A stretch of DNA of 64,000 nucleotides, taken from NCBI RefSeq assembly GCF_007992215.1, contig NZ_BJZV01000002.1, positions 62,001 through 126,000 on the forward strand, written 5' to 3'. Positions 15,990-27,939 of this stretch are shown in pieces; the stretch's first letter is position 1, and each line of letters begins with the position of its first letter. The position numbers and the translations under genes were made by a program. This DNA comes from Methylobacterium gnaphalii (GTDB lineage Bacteria; Pseudomonadota; Alphaproteobacteria; Rhizobiales; Beijerinckiaceae). Under the pieces are notes generated by a model. That model saw only the letters and a program-made list of their open reading frames with translations, did not search any database and was not told the DNA's origin.

Positions 15990-17063
15990 TCAGTTCTTCG
16001 CCAGCGCCTCGGCGAAGGCTCCGATGCGGTTGCGGGAATAGGTCGGCAGGCCGGCGCTGATCGACGAGCCGGTGTTAAACGAGGAATTTCCCATCAGCAC
16101 CTGCACCGGCAGCAGGTTCTTAAGCACCGGCACCCGCGCATATTCCTGCTTGCGGTCGAGCACGTCGGCCTTCACCGCGAGCGCCATGTAGGTGGTGACC
16201 ACCGACGTGCCCGGATCGTTCGGCACAGGTTGGACGATTGCCAGGAACTTGCCGAAGCGCAGAATCTGGTTGACCCAGAAGATCGTCTGTTCGAGTGCTC
16301 CCGCGACCGGGGTGTCGATCTTCGTCAGCGACGTCAGGCCGGCGGCCTCGCCGGCCGGCAGCACGCGTAGCTCGCTCTGGAACGACACGAACTCCGCGAC
16401 CTTCTTGGTCGAACCGAGTTCGAGCTTGTTGGCCAGCCGCACGCCGAGCGGCAGCTTGCCTTCGAGGTCGTAGCGCGATTCCAGGCAGACCGCGCCGGGC
16501 GCGTCGCACCAGGCCCGGTCGGGACGCTTGGCGAAGGCGGCGGCCGGGTCTTTCGTTGGCGTGACGTCGGCCGGGTTCAGCGCCTTGTGGCGGATGGCGC
16601 CGTCCATTTTCGAGACGAAGTCGAGGGTCGCGTAGCGCGACAGGGCGATGCTGCCGGGCGCCTTGTTCACCACGAAGCGCCCTTCCGCGACATAGACCTT
16701 CAGGGTCTCGTGGCGCTGCTTCGTCACCCCGTTGACGGTCTGGCTGTAATCGGGCTCGGCGTAGCCCGGAAAGGGCGCCAGCGCCGCGGCCTCGGCGGGC
16801 CGCGTCTTCACCCAGTCATTGTAGGCGATCAGCCCGCTCTCGGGGTTGGTCGACGCCTTGTCGCGATAGTCCGTGAACAGGATCGTACCGGGCTTCAGCG
16901 TGGCGACGTCGGCTGCGTCCAGCGTCCCGACGTCCTTCACATTGGAGGGCACGGTCGCCGAGGGCGGGGGCGGCGCCTGCAGCTTGATGGTCTCCTGCGC
17001 GGCTGCCGGGACGGCCGCCGCCGCAAGGGCGAAGAGAAGGGTCGCCGAAAGCTGCTTCAGCAC
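15990..17063 (-). CDS. Exported hypothetical protein
   Basis: This 357-residue protein starts at GTG 17063 with AAGGA upstream. The signal peptide ends near AVPAAAQE (about residue 20). The mature protein has segments such as GTILFTDYRDKAS, LKVYVAEGRFVVNKAPGSIALSRYATLDFVSKMDG, AWCDAPGAVCLESRYDLEGKLP and GALEQTIFWVNQILRFGKFLAIV. It contains two Cys close together that could pair in the periplasm. I do not recognise the family. It lies 40 bases downstream of the class A penicillin-binding protein gene on the same strand, so the two may be co-transcribed and this protein may act at the cell wall (inference from position only). Confidence 0.7.
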   Translation of the reverse strand: MLKQLSATLLFALAAAAVPAAAQETIKLQAPPPPSATVPSNVKDVGTLDAADVATLKPGTILFTDYRDKASTNPESGLIAYNDWVKTRPAEAAALAPFPGYAEPDYSQTVNGVTKQRHETLKVYVAEGRFVVNKAPGSIALSRYATLDFVSKMDGAIRHKALNPADVTPTKDPAAAFAKRPDRAWCDAPGAVCLESRYDLEGKLPLGVRLANKLELGSTKKVAEFVSFQSELRVLPAGEAAGLTSLTKIDTPVAGALEQTIFWVNQILRFGKFLAIVQPVPNDPGTSVVTTYMALAVKADVLDRKQEYARVPVLKNLLPVQVLMGNSSFNTGSSISAGLPTYSRNRIGAFAEALAKN

Positions 17064-17103
17064 GTCGCATCCTTGGGTCGTGGAGGGCTCTGAGAGGCCG
17101 CGC

Positions 17104-20100
17104 TCAGTAGCGCGGATCGTCGCCGAACAGGTAGTCCGGATCGCGCCGGCGCGGCCGCGGATAGCCTTCGTCATCTCCGAACGGAGAGGGCTGCGTCTGG
17201 CCGTAACGGCTCCGGCCCGGCCAGTTCTGGTAGGGATCGTAGCGCTGCTGCGTGCGCCGCGAGGCATAGGGATCGGCGTCGTTCTGCGCGAAGGGGTCGA
17301 GCAGGTCGCTGCCGCTGCGGCCGGGGCGATTGCTATAATAGTCGCCGGCGACATCGGCCCCGTTCTCGGAATTGCCGAAGTCGCCATCCTCGGAATCGGG
17401 CCGCATCGCGTACATCGTCTCGCGCGGCACGAGGTTGTACTGCGTGTCGGCGACCTGGCCGTTCTTCTTGCGGAAATGCTCCAGGAACCCACCGCCGGAG
17501 AGACGCTGCCCGGAGCGCGGATCGATCGGCAGGTCGGCGATCTGGCCGAGCGCCTCGGGCGACGGCGGCGCGAGCGCTGTGCGCGGCACGCCGTTGGCCC
17601 AGGCTGCCTGGAAGATTGCCTTGGCGATCGGCACCGAGACATGGCCGCCGGTCTGGCCGCGTCCGAGGGTCTTTCGGATGCCGTCGGCATTGTCATAGCC
17701 GACCCAGACCACGACGCTGATCTCGTTGGTGAAGCCGGCGAACCAGGCGTCGTTCTCGTTCTCCGAGGTGCCGGTCTTGCCGGCCACATATTGCGAGATG
17801 CCGGACATCGCCGCCGCGGTGCCGTGCTGGGTCACGCCCTGCAGCATGGTCTTGAGCTGGTAGAAGGCGACGCGGTCGGCCGAGCCGATCCGCACCGGCG
17901 CCTTGGCCGCGTGCGTGAACACGGCCTTGCCGTCCTTCTCCACGGATTCGAGGGCGTAGGCGCTCGGGCGTGCGCCCTCGTTGGCGATGGCCGCATAGAA
18001 GCTCGCGAGGTCGATCATCCGCACCGGCTGCGCGCCAAGGACGAAGGGATAGTAGTTTTCGCACTCGGCGTAGAGCTGCGCTTCCAGCGCGATGTCGCAG
18101 ACGCGCTTCAGGCTGGCCGGCGCCTTCTCGGCGATGCCGCCTTGCAACAGGCGCGCGGTGACGAGGTTCTTCGAAAATTCGAGGCCGCGCCGCAGGGTGA
18201 TCGGGCCGGAGCCGCCGCCATCATAGTTCTTGGGTGACCAGGAATCCCCTGCCCCGCCGATAGGCGGCAGGGTCACGGGACTGTCCATCACCAGGGTATT
18301 CGGCTGCAGGCCGGCATTGAGCGCAGCGAGATAGGTCAGCGGCTTCAGGGTCGAGCCGGGCTGGCGCACGGTCTGCGTGACCCGGTTGAGCTGGCTCAGC
18401 GGATAGGAGAAGCCGCCGGTCATCGCCAGGATGCGGCCGGTCTTGTTCTCCAGCACGACCGCCGCGCCCTGGACGGCCGGGCGGACGCGGAGCTGTGCGC
18501 GGGGAGCGCGGGACAAGGGATCGATGAGTTTCACCCGCACTGCATCGTAGAGCTGCAGGCGGCCACGCGCGCCGCCAGCATCGAGATTCGCGACGCGGCC
18601 ATCCGCGAGGCCGACCTTGGTACCGGACTTGCTAGTGGAGAGCACGACGGCCAGCGGCCAGTGCACGTCATAGAGCAGCGGCCGCGCAGCCTGGAGGGCG
18701 CGCTGCCAGGCCGGTTTCGGTCCGGCTGGCTTGACGGGCTGAGGTTGCTTGAGGGCGGCCTTCCTGCCGCGCGGGGGCACAGGTTCGGGCGGTGGAGGCG
18801 GCAACGCCGTTTCCATGACCGGGGGCATCGCCTCGAACCGCTTCACGGATTCCGCGAGGTTCACCTCCGGCCCGTCGTAGAAGACCCGGCCGACGCCCCG
18901 CTCGTAATTCGCGAGACCGTCCTGCAGGGCGGCTTCGACGGCGGTCTGGAGGCCGGCATTGACCGTCGAGCGCACCGTGTAGGAGGCGCTGGTCAGCGAT
19001 TCCAGGCCGGCGAAGGTGCGTGCCTCGCGGCCGAGATGCTCGACGAAATAGAAGCCGGAATCGCGCCGCACCGTCTCGAAAGGCCTGATGCCGAGGTCGC
19101 TCTTCTGCGCCTCGGCGAGCTGCTCCTCAGTGATGACACCGTCCTCCTTCATCCGGGACAGGACGTAGCCGCGGCGCTCGCGGGCGCGGTCGGGGTACTT
19201 TTCGGGGTTGTAGTAGTTCGGCCCCTTGGGCAGGCCAGCGAGGAGCGCCGCCTCCGCAACGCTGAGCTGGCCCACCGACTTCCCGAACCAGCTCTTCGCC
19301 GCCATTTCGACGCCGTAGGAGCCGCGGCCGAGATAGATGCCGTTGAGGTAGAGGCCGAGGATCTGCGGCTTGGTCTGGATCTGCTCCAGGCGGCTGGCGA
19401 CGATCATCTCGCGGATCTTGCGCTCGTAGGTGACGTCGTCGCCCACTGAGAGGTTCTTCACCACCTGCTGCGTGATGGTCGAGCCGCCGGCCGGGCGCCC
19501 TGGCGAGGCGAGATTTCCGATGAAGGCGCGGATCACGCCGCGCTCGTCGATGCCGTGGTGCTGGTAGAAGCGCTTGTCCTCCGCCGCGACGAAGGCCTTC
19601 TGCACCATGTCCGGGATCTCGGCGATCGGCAGCACGCGGCGGCGCCCGTTGGCCTCGAAGGCCTCGGAGTAGGTTTTTCCCGAATTGTCGAGGATCGTGC
19701 TCGCGCCCGGCAGCTTCGAATCCTTTAGCGCCTCGGCCGAGGGTAAGTCCTTCACCGCGTTATTGTAGAACTCGATCACCGCGCGGGCGTCGAAGGGCGA
19801 GTTCGCCGGGTTCTCGCCCTTGCAGAACTGCTTGTAGCTCGTGTTCAGCTCACCGAGATCGAGTCCGTGCAGGATCTTGGGCGCGTTGTCGCCCGCCACC
19901 GTGGACGGATCCTCCATCGCCGTGGTGATCAACTCGTCGAGGTTGATGTCCTCGATGTCGAAGGCCTTGCGCATATGTGCGCAGCCGTCGCGCAGGATCT
20001 GCACAACCTGATCGCGGTCGGCCACCGGGTCGAACCCCGTCTTCACCGCCTCCGGCCGCGTCGTGACCTGGCTGAGGGTCAGCGCGGTCGCGAACAGCTT

Positions 20101-20118
20101 GATCAGGATGGCGTTCAT
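17104..20118 (-). CDS. Class A penicillin-binding protein (PBP1A family)
   Basis: This bifunctional peptidoglycan synthase has 1004 residues from ATG 20118. The GT51 glycosyltransferase domain (about 150-330) has the catalytic Glu180 in AAEDKRFYQHHG and the motifs GGSTITQQVVKNL and LYLNGIYLG. The transpeptidase domain carries the catalytic Ser in GSTLKPL, the second motif near LEFSKN, and KTGTSENENDAWF. The first ~150 residues are unusual: a weak hydrophobic segment (3-18, AILIKLFATALTLSQV) and then a soluble acidic region with two Cys, rather than the usual clear membrane anchor. The last ~100 residues are Asp/Arg/Pro/Tyr-rich and likely disordered. Confidence 0.9.
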   Translation of the reverse strand: MNAILIKLFATALTLSQVTTRPEAVKTGFDPVADRDQVVQILRDGCAHMRKAFDIEDINLDELITTAMEDPSTVAGDNAPKILHGLDLGELNTSYKQFCKGENPANSPFDARAVIEFYNNAVKDLPSAEALKDSKLPGASTILDNSGKTYSEAFEANGRRRVLPIAEIPDMVQKAFVAAEDKRFYQHHGIDERGVIRAFIGNLASPGRPAGGSTITQQVVKNLSVGDDVTYERKIREMIVASRLEQIQTKPQILGLYLNGIYLGRGSYGVEMAAKSWFGKSVGQLSVAEAALLAGLPKGPNYYNPEKYPDRARERRGYVLSRMKEDGVITEEQLAEAQKSDLGIRPFETVRRDSGFYFVEHLGREARTFAGLESLTSASYTVRSTVNAGLQTAVEAALQDGLANYERGVGRVFYDGPEVNLAESVKRFEAMPPVMETALPPPPPEPVPPRGRKAALKQPQPVKPAGPKPAWQRALQAARPLLYDVHWPLAVVLSTSKSGTKVGLADGRVANLDAGGARGRLQLYDAVRVKLIDPLSRAPRAQLRVRPAVQGAAVVLENKTGRILAMTGGFSYPLSQLNRVTQTVRQPGSTLKPLTYLAALNAGLQPNTLVMDSPVTLPPIGGAGDSWSPKNYDGGGSGPITLRRGLEFSKNLVTARLLQGGIAEKAPASLKRVCDIALEAQLYAECENYYPFVLGAQPVRMIDLASFYAAIANEGARPSAYALESVEKDGKAVFTHAAKAPVRIGSADRVAFYQLKTMLQGVTQHGTAAAMSGISQYVAGKTGTSENENDAWFAGFTNEISVVVWVGYDNADGIRKTLGRGQTGGHVSVPIAKAIFQAAWANGVPRTALAPPSPEALGQIADLPIDPRSGQRLSGGGFLEHFRKKNGQVADTQYNLVPRETMYAMRPDSEDGDFGNSENGADVAGDYYSNRPGRSGSDLLDPFAQNDADPYASRRTQQRYDPYQNWPGRSRYGQTQPSPFGDDEGYPRPRRRDPDYLFGDDPRY

Positions 20119-20998
20119 CGGGCGATGGGCACCGCGGGCAAGGACGCAAACGAAGGCGCTCTCCGAAGAGAACGCCCGAGCCCCGCATATGCGGTGCACA
20201 ACGCGGCTGTTTTAAGATGGCGCGTCGTCTGCTGCGGTGCTCCCGAGCACGGTGAGATCCCGGATTTCCTCGGGACAAGCGTCTTCGTCCCCGCGCGGAC
20301 GATCTCCGCCGTGGTTATGGATCGGGGAGACGCGGGACGCCGCGGACCCATGTCGACACGCGTGGTCACGAGAGGCGGGGGTCCCCGGCGTCCCGCGGTC
20401 CTGGCGCCCGTCGTGAGGGGCGGCCGGACCGGTTTTGCGTCGCGATGTCTTCGGTGATGTCGACCTGTCGCTCAACACGCCCCGGTGCCGGGCTCCTGTC
20501 TGGCAGGACGCCCCCATCCCGAGGAAGTTGCGTGGCTACCTCCTTCCGTGCGCACCGCCCCGTAGTGGACGATGCCGACAGCATCTCGGTGTCGCCCAGG
20601 CAGGGTCGGCCAAAGCCCGGCGCATTTCCTCGCCGAACCCCGCCACAGCCCGGGCAGACCTTGCGTCGACCCTTCCCGCCCGGGGCGGCGATGGGTGAGA
20701 CCACCGACGCGGGCATCGCCCAAGCCTCCCCGGAACACCGCCCTCGACCCTGCGGCGCTCGCCCGACGGGCGGGAGGCTGGTGACGGACTTCAATCATAG
20801 AATAAGACAGATGTCAAGATATAAGATGTTTTTCTTACATCGCATTCCAGGTGGATTATCCTGCGGTTGAGCCACGCGCACCACTCCAGTGAGCCGGACA
20901 CCGCGTCACGCGCCTCGCGCGAAATCATCGGCGCGCTTCACCCTGGAACGCTCAAGTTGCCGCCGCCGTTAGGGTGCCGCCAGAGCGGGAGGTTCCGA
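20119..20998. other. Long intergenic region without a recognised gene
   Basis: These 880 bases lie between the divergent penicillin-binding-protein and GH13 genes. Several open frames run through it on both strands (for example 20366-20794 minus and 20445-20870 plus), but their translations are Arg/Pro/Gly-rich with no family resemblance. The stretch 20793-20860 is strikingly AT-rich for this genome and probably holds the promoter of the downstream GH13 gene. No tRNA, terminator or known RNA was recognised. Confidence 0.5.
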
Positions 20999-22678
20999 GT
21001 GAAACCCAGCGTGATCCAGGACCTCTGGTACAAGAACGCCGTGTTCTACTGCCTGTCGGTCGGCACCTTCATGGATGCGGATGGTGACGGGACCGGCGAT
21101 TTTGCGGGGCTGGAGCGGCGGCTCGACTACCTGCTCAGCCTCGGCGTCACCGCGATCTGGCTGCACCCTTTCCAGCCCTCCCCGCAGCGCGACCACGGCT
21201 ACGACATCAGCGATTATTATGGTGTCGATCCGGTCTATGGCTCGCTCGGCGACTTCGTATCCTTCACCCATGCGGCCAAGCAGCGAGGCCTCAAGGTCAT
21301 CATCGATCTCGTCGTGAACCACACCTCCGACCAGCATCGCTGGTTCCAGGAGGCCCGCTCGGACCCCGCCTCGCGCTATCGGGATTGGTACGTCTGGTCG
21401 AACAAGCGGCCCGCCGCTTACGACGAAGGCATGGTGTTTCCAGGCGTGCAGAAGGCGACCTGGACCTACGACGAGACGGCCAAGGCCTGGTACTTCCACC
21501 GCTTCTTCAACTTCCAGCCCGATCTCAACACGGCCAATCCCGAGGTCCAGGCCGAGATCCTGAAGATCATGGGCTTCTGGCTCGAACTTGGCGTCGCGGG
21601 CTTCCGGATGGACGCGGTGCCTTTCGTCATCGCCGAGAAGGGGCCGGAGGTGAAGGGCGCGCCGAAGGAGCATTTCGAGTGGCTGCGCGACTTCCGCGAG
21701 TTCCTGCAATGGCGCTCGGGCGATGCCATCATCCTCGCCGAGGCCAACGTCCTGCCCAAGGACGACATGGCGTATTTCGGCGATGACAACGACCGCATGC
21801 ACATGATGTTCAACTTCCAGGTCAACCAGGCGTTGTTCTACGCCCTGGCTGCCTCGGACGTGCGGCCCCTGGTCAAGGCGCTGAACAAGACCTGGAACCG
21901 GCCGCCCTCGGCGCAATGGGCGATGTTTCTGCGCAACCACGACGAGCTGGATCTCGGCCGGCTCACCGAGAAGCAGCGCCAGACGGTTTTCGAGAAATTC
22001 GGGCCGGACAAGGACATGCAGCTCTACGACCGCGGCATCCGCCGCCGGCTCGCGCCGATGCTCGACGGCGACCGGCGCCGGATCGAGCTGGCCTATTCGC
22101 TGATGTTCTCGCTGCCCGGTACGCCGGTGTTGCGCTACGGCGACGAGATCGGCATGGGCGACGACCTCTCGATCCCCGAGCGCGACTGCGCCCGCACGCC
22201 GATGCAGTGGACTGCGGACGCCCAGGGCGGCTTCACCAGGGGCACCCGACCGGTGAGCCGGCCGATCAGCGGAGGCGCCTACGGCTACGAGCACGTCAAC
22301 GTCGCCAACCAGCGCCACGAGCACGGCTCGCTGCTCCACTGGATGCAGAGCATCATCCGCCAGCGCAAGGAGGCGCCGGAGATCGGCTGGGGCGATTTCG
22401 AGGTGATCGAGACCGGCGAGAACGCGGCCCTGGCCCTCCGCTACGACTGGCGCAACAACTCGGTCCTGTGCCTGCACAACTTCGAAGCCAGGCCGCTCGA
22501 ACTGCACTTCAAGACGGGCGTGGAGGGCGAGGAGGGCCGGGTGCTGGTCGACCTCCTCACCGGCGAGCGCGCCGAGGCGGGTGAGGACGGCCGGCACCGG
22601 GTGCTGATCGAGGGCTACGGCTACCGCTGGTACCGGGTCGGCGGCCTCGACGCCCTGCTCCGGCGCAGCACGAGCTGA
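20999..22678 (+). CDS. GH13 alpha-amylase family protein, trehalose-synthase-like
   Basis: This protein has 559 residues from GTG 20999, which is chosen because GGGAGG lies six bases upstream; an in-frame TTG at 20867 would add 44 residues. The GH13 barrel motifs are in order: DLVVNHTSDQH (region I), GFRMDAVPF (nucleophile Asp), IILAEANV (acid/base Glu) and FLRNHDEL (third carboxylate). NGDG-like DADGDGTGDFAGL, YGDEIGMGDD and RTPMQWTAD are typical of the maltose/trehalose-converting subfamily. It most likely interconverts maltose and trehalose or acts on short alpha-glucans in the cytoplasm. No maltokinase or glycogen gene is adjacent. Confidence 0.85.
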   Translation: MKPSVIQDLWYKNAVFYCLSVGTFMDADGDGTGDFAGLERRLDYLLSLGVTAIWLHPFQPSPQRDHGYDISDYYGVDPVYGSLGDFVSFTHAAKQRGLKVIIDLVVNHTSDQHRWFQEARSDPASRYRDWYVWSNKRPAAYDEGMVFPGVQKATWTYDETAKAWYFHRFFNFQPDLNTANPEVQAEILKIMGFWLELGVAGFRMDAVPFVIAEKGPEVKGAPKEHFEWLRDFREFLQWRSGDAIILAEANVLPKDDMAYFGDDNDRMHMMFNFQVNQALFYALAASDVRPLVKALNKTWNRPPSAQWAMFLRNHDELDLGRLTEKQRQTVFEKFGPDKDMQLYDRGIRRRLAPMLDGDRRRIELAYSLMFSLPGTPVLRYGDEIGMGDDLSIPERDCARTPMQWTADAQGGFTRGTRPVSRPISGGAYGYEHVNVANQRHEHGSLLHWMQSIIRQRKEAPEIGWGDFEVIETGENAALALRYDWRNNSVLCLHNFEARPLELHFKTGVEGEEGRVLVDLLTGERAEAGEDGRHRVLIEGYGYRWYRVGGLDALLRRSTS

Positions 22679-22751
22679 GCCCGGCATGGATGCGCCGCGC
22701 GCGCATTGCGGCTAGAACAGCTCAGCCCACCCGAGATCCCTTCGGACATCC

Positions 22752-23399
22752 ATGACTGCAACCCTTCGCGCCGGCATCATTCCGGTCACGCCCTTCCAGC
22801 AGAACTGCACGCTGATCTGGGACGAGGCAACCAAGTCAGGCGCCGTGGTCGATCCCGGCGGCGACCTCGACCGGATCGAGGCGGCCATCAAGGACCAGGG
22901 CCTGACCATCGAGAAGATCCTGCTCACCCACGGCCATATCGATCATGCCGGCGGTGCGGCCGAGCTGAAGGAGCGGCTCGGCGGCGTGCCGATCGAGGGG
23001 CCGCACCAGGCAGACGGTTTCCTGCTCGACCGGCTGCCGCAGACCGGCGCCGAGTACGGCATCGCCGGTGCCCGCCCGGTGACACCGGACCGCTGGCTCG
23101 ACGAGGGCGATCAGGTCACCGTCTCGGGGCTCACCTTCGACATCCTGCACGCGCCCGGACATTCGCCGGGCAGCGTGGTGTTCATGAGCCGCGACGCGCG
23201 GCTCGCCCTCGTCGGCGACGTGGTCTTTCGCGGCTCGGTCGGCCGCACGGACCTGCCCGGCGGCAACCACGAGCAGCTGATCCGCGCGATCCTCGACAAG
23301 GTGCTGCCGCTTGGCGACGACGTGTCCTTCATCCCCGGCCACGGCCCGACCGGCACCCTCGGCGAAGAGCGCGAGACCAACCCCTTCCTGCAGGGCTGA
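22752..23399 (+). CDS. Metallo-beta-lactamase-fold hydrolase (glyoxalase II-like, YcbL type)
   Basis: This 215-residue cytoplasmic enzyme has a two-metal site: LTHGHIDHAGG (HxHxDH), HAPGHSPGSVVF (third His), LVGDVVF (bridging Asp) and FIPGHGPTGTL (last His). Size and spacing fit the short YcbL/GloB-like hydrolases, which often act on S-lactoylglutathione or related thioesters. In a methylotroph a glutathione thioesterase role is plausible but not shown by the sequence. It lies 73 bases downstream of the GH13 gene and upstream of gyrB, and has its own plausible start at ATG 22752. Confidence 0.88.
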   Translation: MTATLRAGIIPVTPFQQNCTLIWDEATKSGAVVDPGGDLDRIEAAIKDQGLTIEKILLTHGHIDHAGGAAELKERLGGVPIEGPHQADGFLLDRLPQTGAEYGIAGARPVTPDRWLDEGDQVTVSGLTFDILHAPGHSPGSVVFMSRDARLALVGDVVFRGSVGRTDLPGGNHEQLIRAILDKVLPLGDDVSFIPGHGPTGTLGEERETNPFLQG

Positions 23400-23442
23400 C
23401 GCTGTACCCATCGCCCGCAATGGCGTAGGGCGAGGCTCACTT

Positions 23443-23480
23443 TTTTCGCCGGCAAGAGGCTCTGACGCGGCCGGCGAAAA
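23443..23480. repeat. Perfect 11-bp inverted repeat upstream of gyrB
   Basis: Arms TTTTCGCCGGC (23443-23453) and GCCGGCGAAAA (23470-23480) enclose a 16-base loop. It lies 44 bases after the hydrolase stop and 166 bases before gyrB. The arms carry A/T tracts on both outer sides, so it could terminate transcription of the hydrolase gene or serve as a regulatory site for gyrB. Confidence 0.6.
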
Positions 23481-23636
23481 GTATCCCCGGTCCTTGGCCG
23501 AACGCGGTCGAAAATCGATGCATTTGCAAGGCGGAACGCTTATATCAGCCAAGCACACACATCGCAGGCGCGCGCCCGACGCACCCCCTCACGTCGCCGG
23601 GCCAAAACACCTTTGACCGAACACCTCGCCTGCTAG

Positions 23637-26093
<2,457 letters not shown>

Positions 26094-26105
26094 GGACGGC
26101 GCTCC

Positions 26106-26345
26106 TCACGGCTCGGACACGATCCGGCGGCCGCCCAGATCGCGCGCCGCCGGCTCGCCCGAGACCGGTCGGGGTATGCGGGCCGCCCGCGCCATCGCGA
26201 TGAGATCGGCGGCCGTCAGTGGTTTCACGGGCAGCGCATCGGTGTGCCCCGTCGGAAGCGGCGGGCTCGCCGGCAAGGCTCTGCGTGGGGCGACCCAGAG
26301 GAGCCGGCCCTTCCGAATGACTTTGGATGCGGTTCGCGCGCTCAT
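26106..26345 (-). CDS. Small basic hypothetical protein
   Basis: This 79-residue protein starts at ATG 26345 with AAGGAG upstream. It is rich in Arg, Ala and Pro (SKVIRKGRLLWVAPRRALPA) with one likely helix (LTAADLIAMARAARI), and has no signal peptide. Its stop is 12 bases from the end of gyrB, with which it is convergent. Function is not recognised. Confidence 0.5.
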   Translation of the reverse strand: MSARTASKVIRKGRLLWVAPRRALPASPPLPTGHTDALPVKPLTAADLIAMARAARIPRPVSGEPAARDLGGRRIVSEP

Positions 26346-26634
26346 CACTGTCTCCTTCGCAGAATGGCCAAGCTAGAAGCCATTCGACGTCGAACCATTC
26401 TTGACAGCGCTCAGAGTGGTGCTTCGCCGGCAGATTTTTTTGTGCGGCGCACCGATGGCGGAGGCTCGCTCGAAAGCCGCGGACCGCGTTAGCCGGCCGC
26501 TTACCGTGCTCTCGGAAAGATCGTGCCGGAAAGGCGTAGGGCGGCCATTGCTGCGGCTGCTTTAACCGCTATCCCACACCTCGTGCCCCAGAACTCTCGG
26601 GCTGGCCGCTGGCCGTCCATTGAGGGGTCTCGCC

Positions 26635-27855
26635 GTGGTTGCGTCCGTTCGTCCGCAGGAAGCCGCTCAGCCGCTTCGGATCCTGCACGTCTTCCGTGCC
26701 CCGATCGGCGGCCTGTTTCGGCACGTCGTCGATCTGGCACGCCTCCAGAGCGCGGCGGGGCACCGCGTCGGCATCGTCTGCGACTCGACGACTGGTGGGT
26801 CCCGCGCCGAGGAGGCCCTACGCGACCTTCTGCCGTGCCTGGCGCTCGGCGCGACCCGGGTCCCCATGCGGCGCAACCCCCACCCCTCCGACCTCTCGGC
26901 GATGATGAGCGTCCGGGATGTGGCCGAGCGCGTCCGCGCCGGCGTGTTGCACGGCCACGGCGCCAAGGGCGGCGTCTATGCCCGGCTCGCGCCGGTGCGG
27001 GGCGATGACGGCGTGCCAGGCCCGATCCGCGCCTACACCCCGCATGGCGGCAGCTACAATTATCGGCCCGGGAGCCTGTCCCACCGCGGCTACATGGCGG
27101 CGGAAGGCGTTCTCGCCCGCCGGACCGACGTGTTCCTGTTCGAGAGCGAATACGTGGCTGCGCGCCACCGTACCTTCGTCGGCGAGCCAAAATGCCAGAT
27201 GCGCATCGTCCATAACGGGATCGGTGAGGCCGAATTCGTGCCGATCGCTCCAGCCGCCGACCGGTACGATCTCGTCTATATCGGTGAGCTGCGGGAGGCG
27301 AAGGGTATCCCCTGGCTCCTCGATGCGCTGGCGATGCTGCGCAACCAGGGCCGCGCCTTGCGGCTCCTCATGGTGGGTTCGGGCCCGGATGCCGAGTCGC
27401 TGCAGGCATATGCCGCGCGGCTCGGCCTCGCCGAGGCCGTGACCTTCGAGCCGCCGCAGCCCATTCGCCCCGTTCTCGCGCGCGGACGGCTGATGGTGGT
27501 GCCATCGCTGGCGGAATCGCTGCCCTATGTCGTGCTGGAGGCAGCCGCTGCCGGACAGCCGCTCGTGGCGACGAATGTCGGTGGCATCCCCGAAATCTTC
27601 GGGCCGAGCGCCTTCGAGCTGGTTCCGCCCCGGGATGCCGGCGCCCTGAGTGGCGCAATCGCCAAGATCTTCGACGAACCGCCGGAGGCGCGCGATGCCC
27701 GTTGCGCCGCCTTGAGCGACTTCGTCCAAGCACGTTTCTCCATGACCCGCATGGGGGCCGACGTGCTCTCGGGCTACGCCGCGGCCTTCGCTGCGCGAAG
27801 CGCCGCCATGCCCTCCTCCGCAGTGGCCCGCGCCACTGCGCCGAAATCCGCCTGA
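26635..27855 (+). CDS. Glycosyltransferase family 4
   Basis: This protein has about 406 residues from GTG 26635, chosen because GAGGGG precedes it at good spacing (TTG 26620 is the alternative). The GT-B fold is recognisable. The N-terminal Rossmann half has ILHVFRAPIGGLFRHVVDL, typical of GT4 enzymes, and VLHGHGAKGG. The C-terminal half has YIGELREAKGIPWLLDAL, LLMVGSGPDAESL and the nucleotide-sugar-binding VPSLAESLPYVVLEAAAAGQ. It probably adds a sugar to an undecaprenyl-linked exopolysaccharide repeat unit. It is 84 bases upstream of the initiating phosphotransferase gene, likely in one operon. Confidence 0.9.
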   Translation: MVASVRPQEAAQPLRILHVFRAPIGGLFRHVVDLARLQSAAGHRVGIVCDSTTGGSRAEEALRDLLPCLALGATRVPMRRNPHPSDLSAMMSVRDVAERVRAGVLHGHGAKGGVYARLAPVRGDDGVPGPIRAYTPHGGSYNYRPGSLSHRGYMAAEGVLARRTDVFLFESEYVAARHRTFVGEPKCQMRIVHNGIGEAEFVPIAPAADRYDLVYIGELREAKGIPWLLDALAMLRNQGRALRLLMVGSGPDAESLQAYAARLGLAEAVTFEPPQPIRPVLARGRLMVVPSLAESLPYVVLEAAAAGQPLVATNVGGIPEIFGPSAFELVPPRDAGALSGAIAKIFDEPPEARDARCAALSDFVQARFSMTRMGADVLSGYAAAFAARSAAMPSSAVARATAPKSA

Positions 27856-27939
27856 TGCGGCGGACCGCATTCAACCTTTCGAGAACGTCGGCGCGCTCGG
27901 TTCGCGAACCGGCGCCGACCATTCCGCGATTGAGCCTGG

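Noticed and set aside
15990..17789. Single 599-codon frame covering the exported protein and the end of the PBP gene
   Set aside because: The part beyond 17063 is antisense-like low complexity in the PBP region; a signal peptide starting at GTG 17063 defines the true gene.
20366..20794. Minus-strand frame in the 880-base gap
   Set aside because: Arg/Gly/Pro-rich peptide, no ribosome-binding site worth noting and no family resemblance.
20969..22687. 572-codon minus-strand frame opposite the GH13 gene
   Set aside because: Shadow of the GH13 enzyme, whose catalytic motifs are all in the plus frame.
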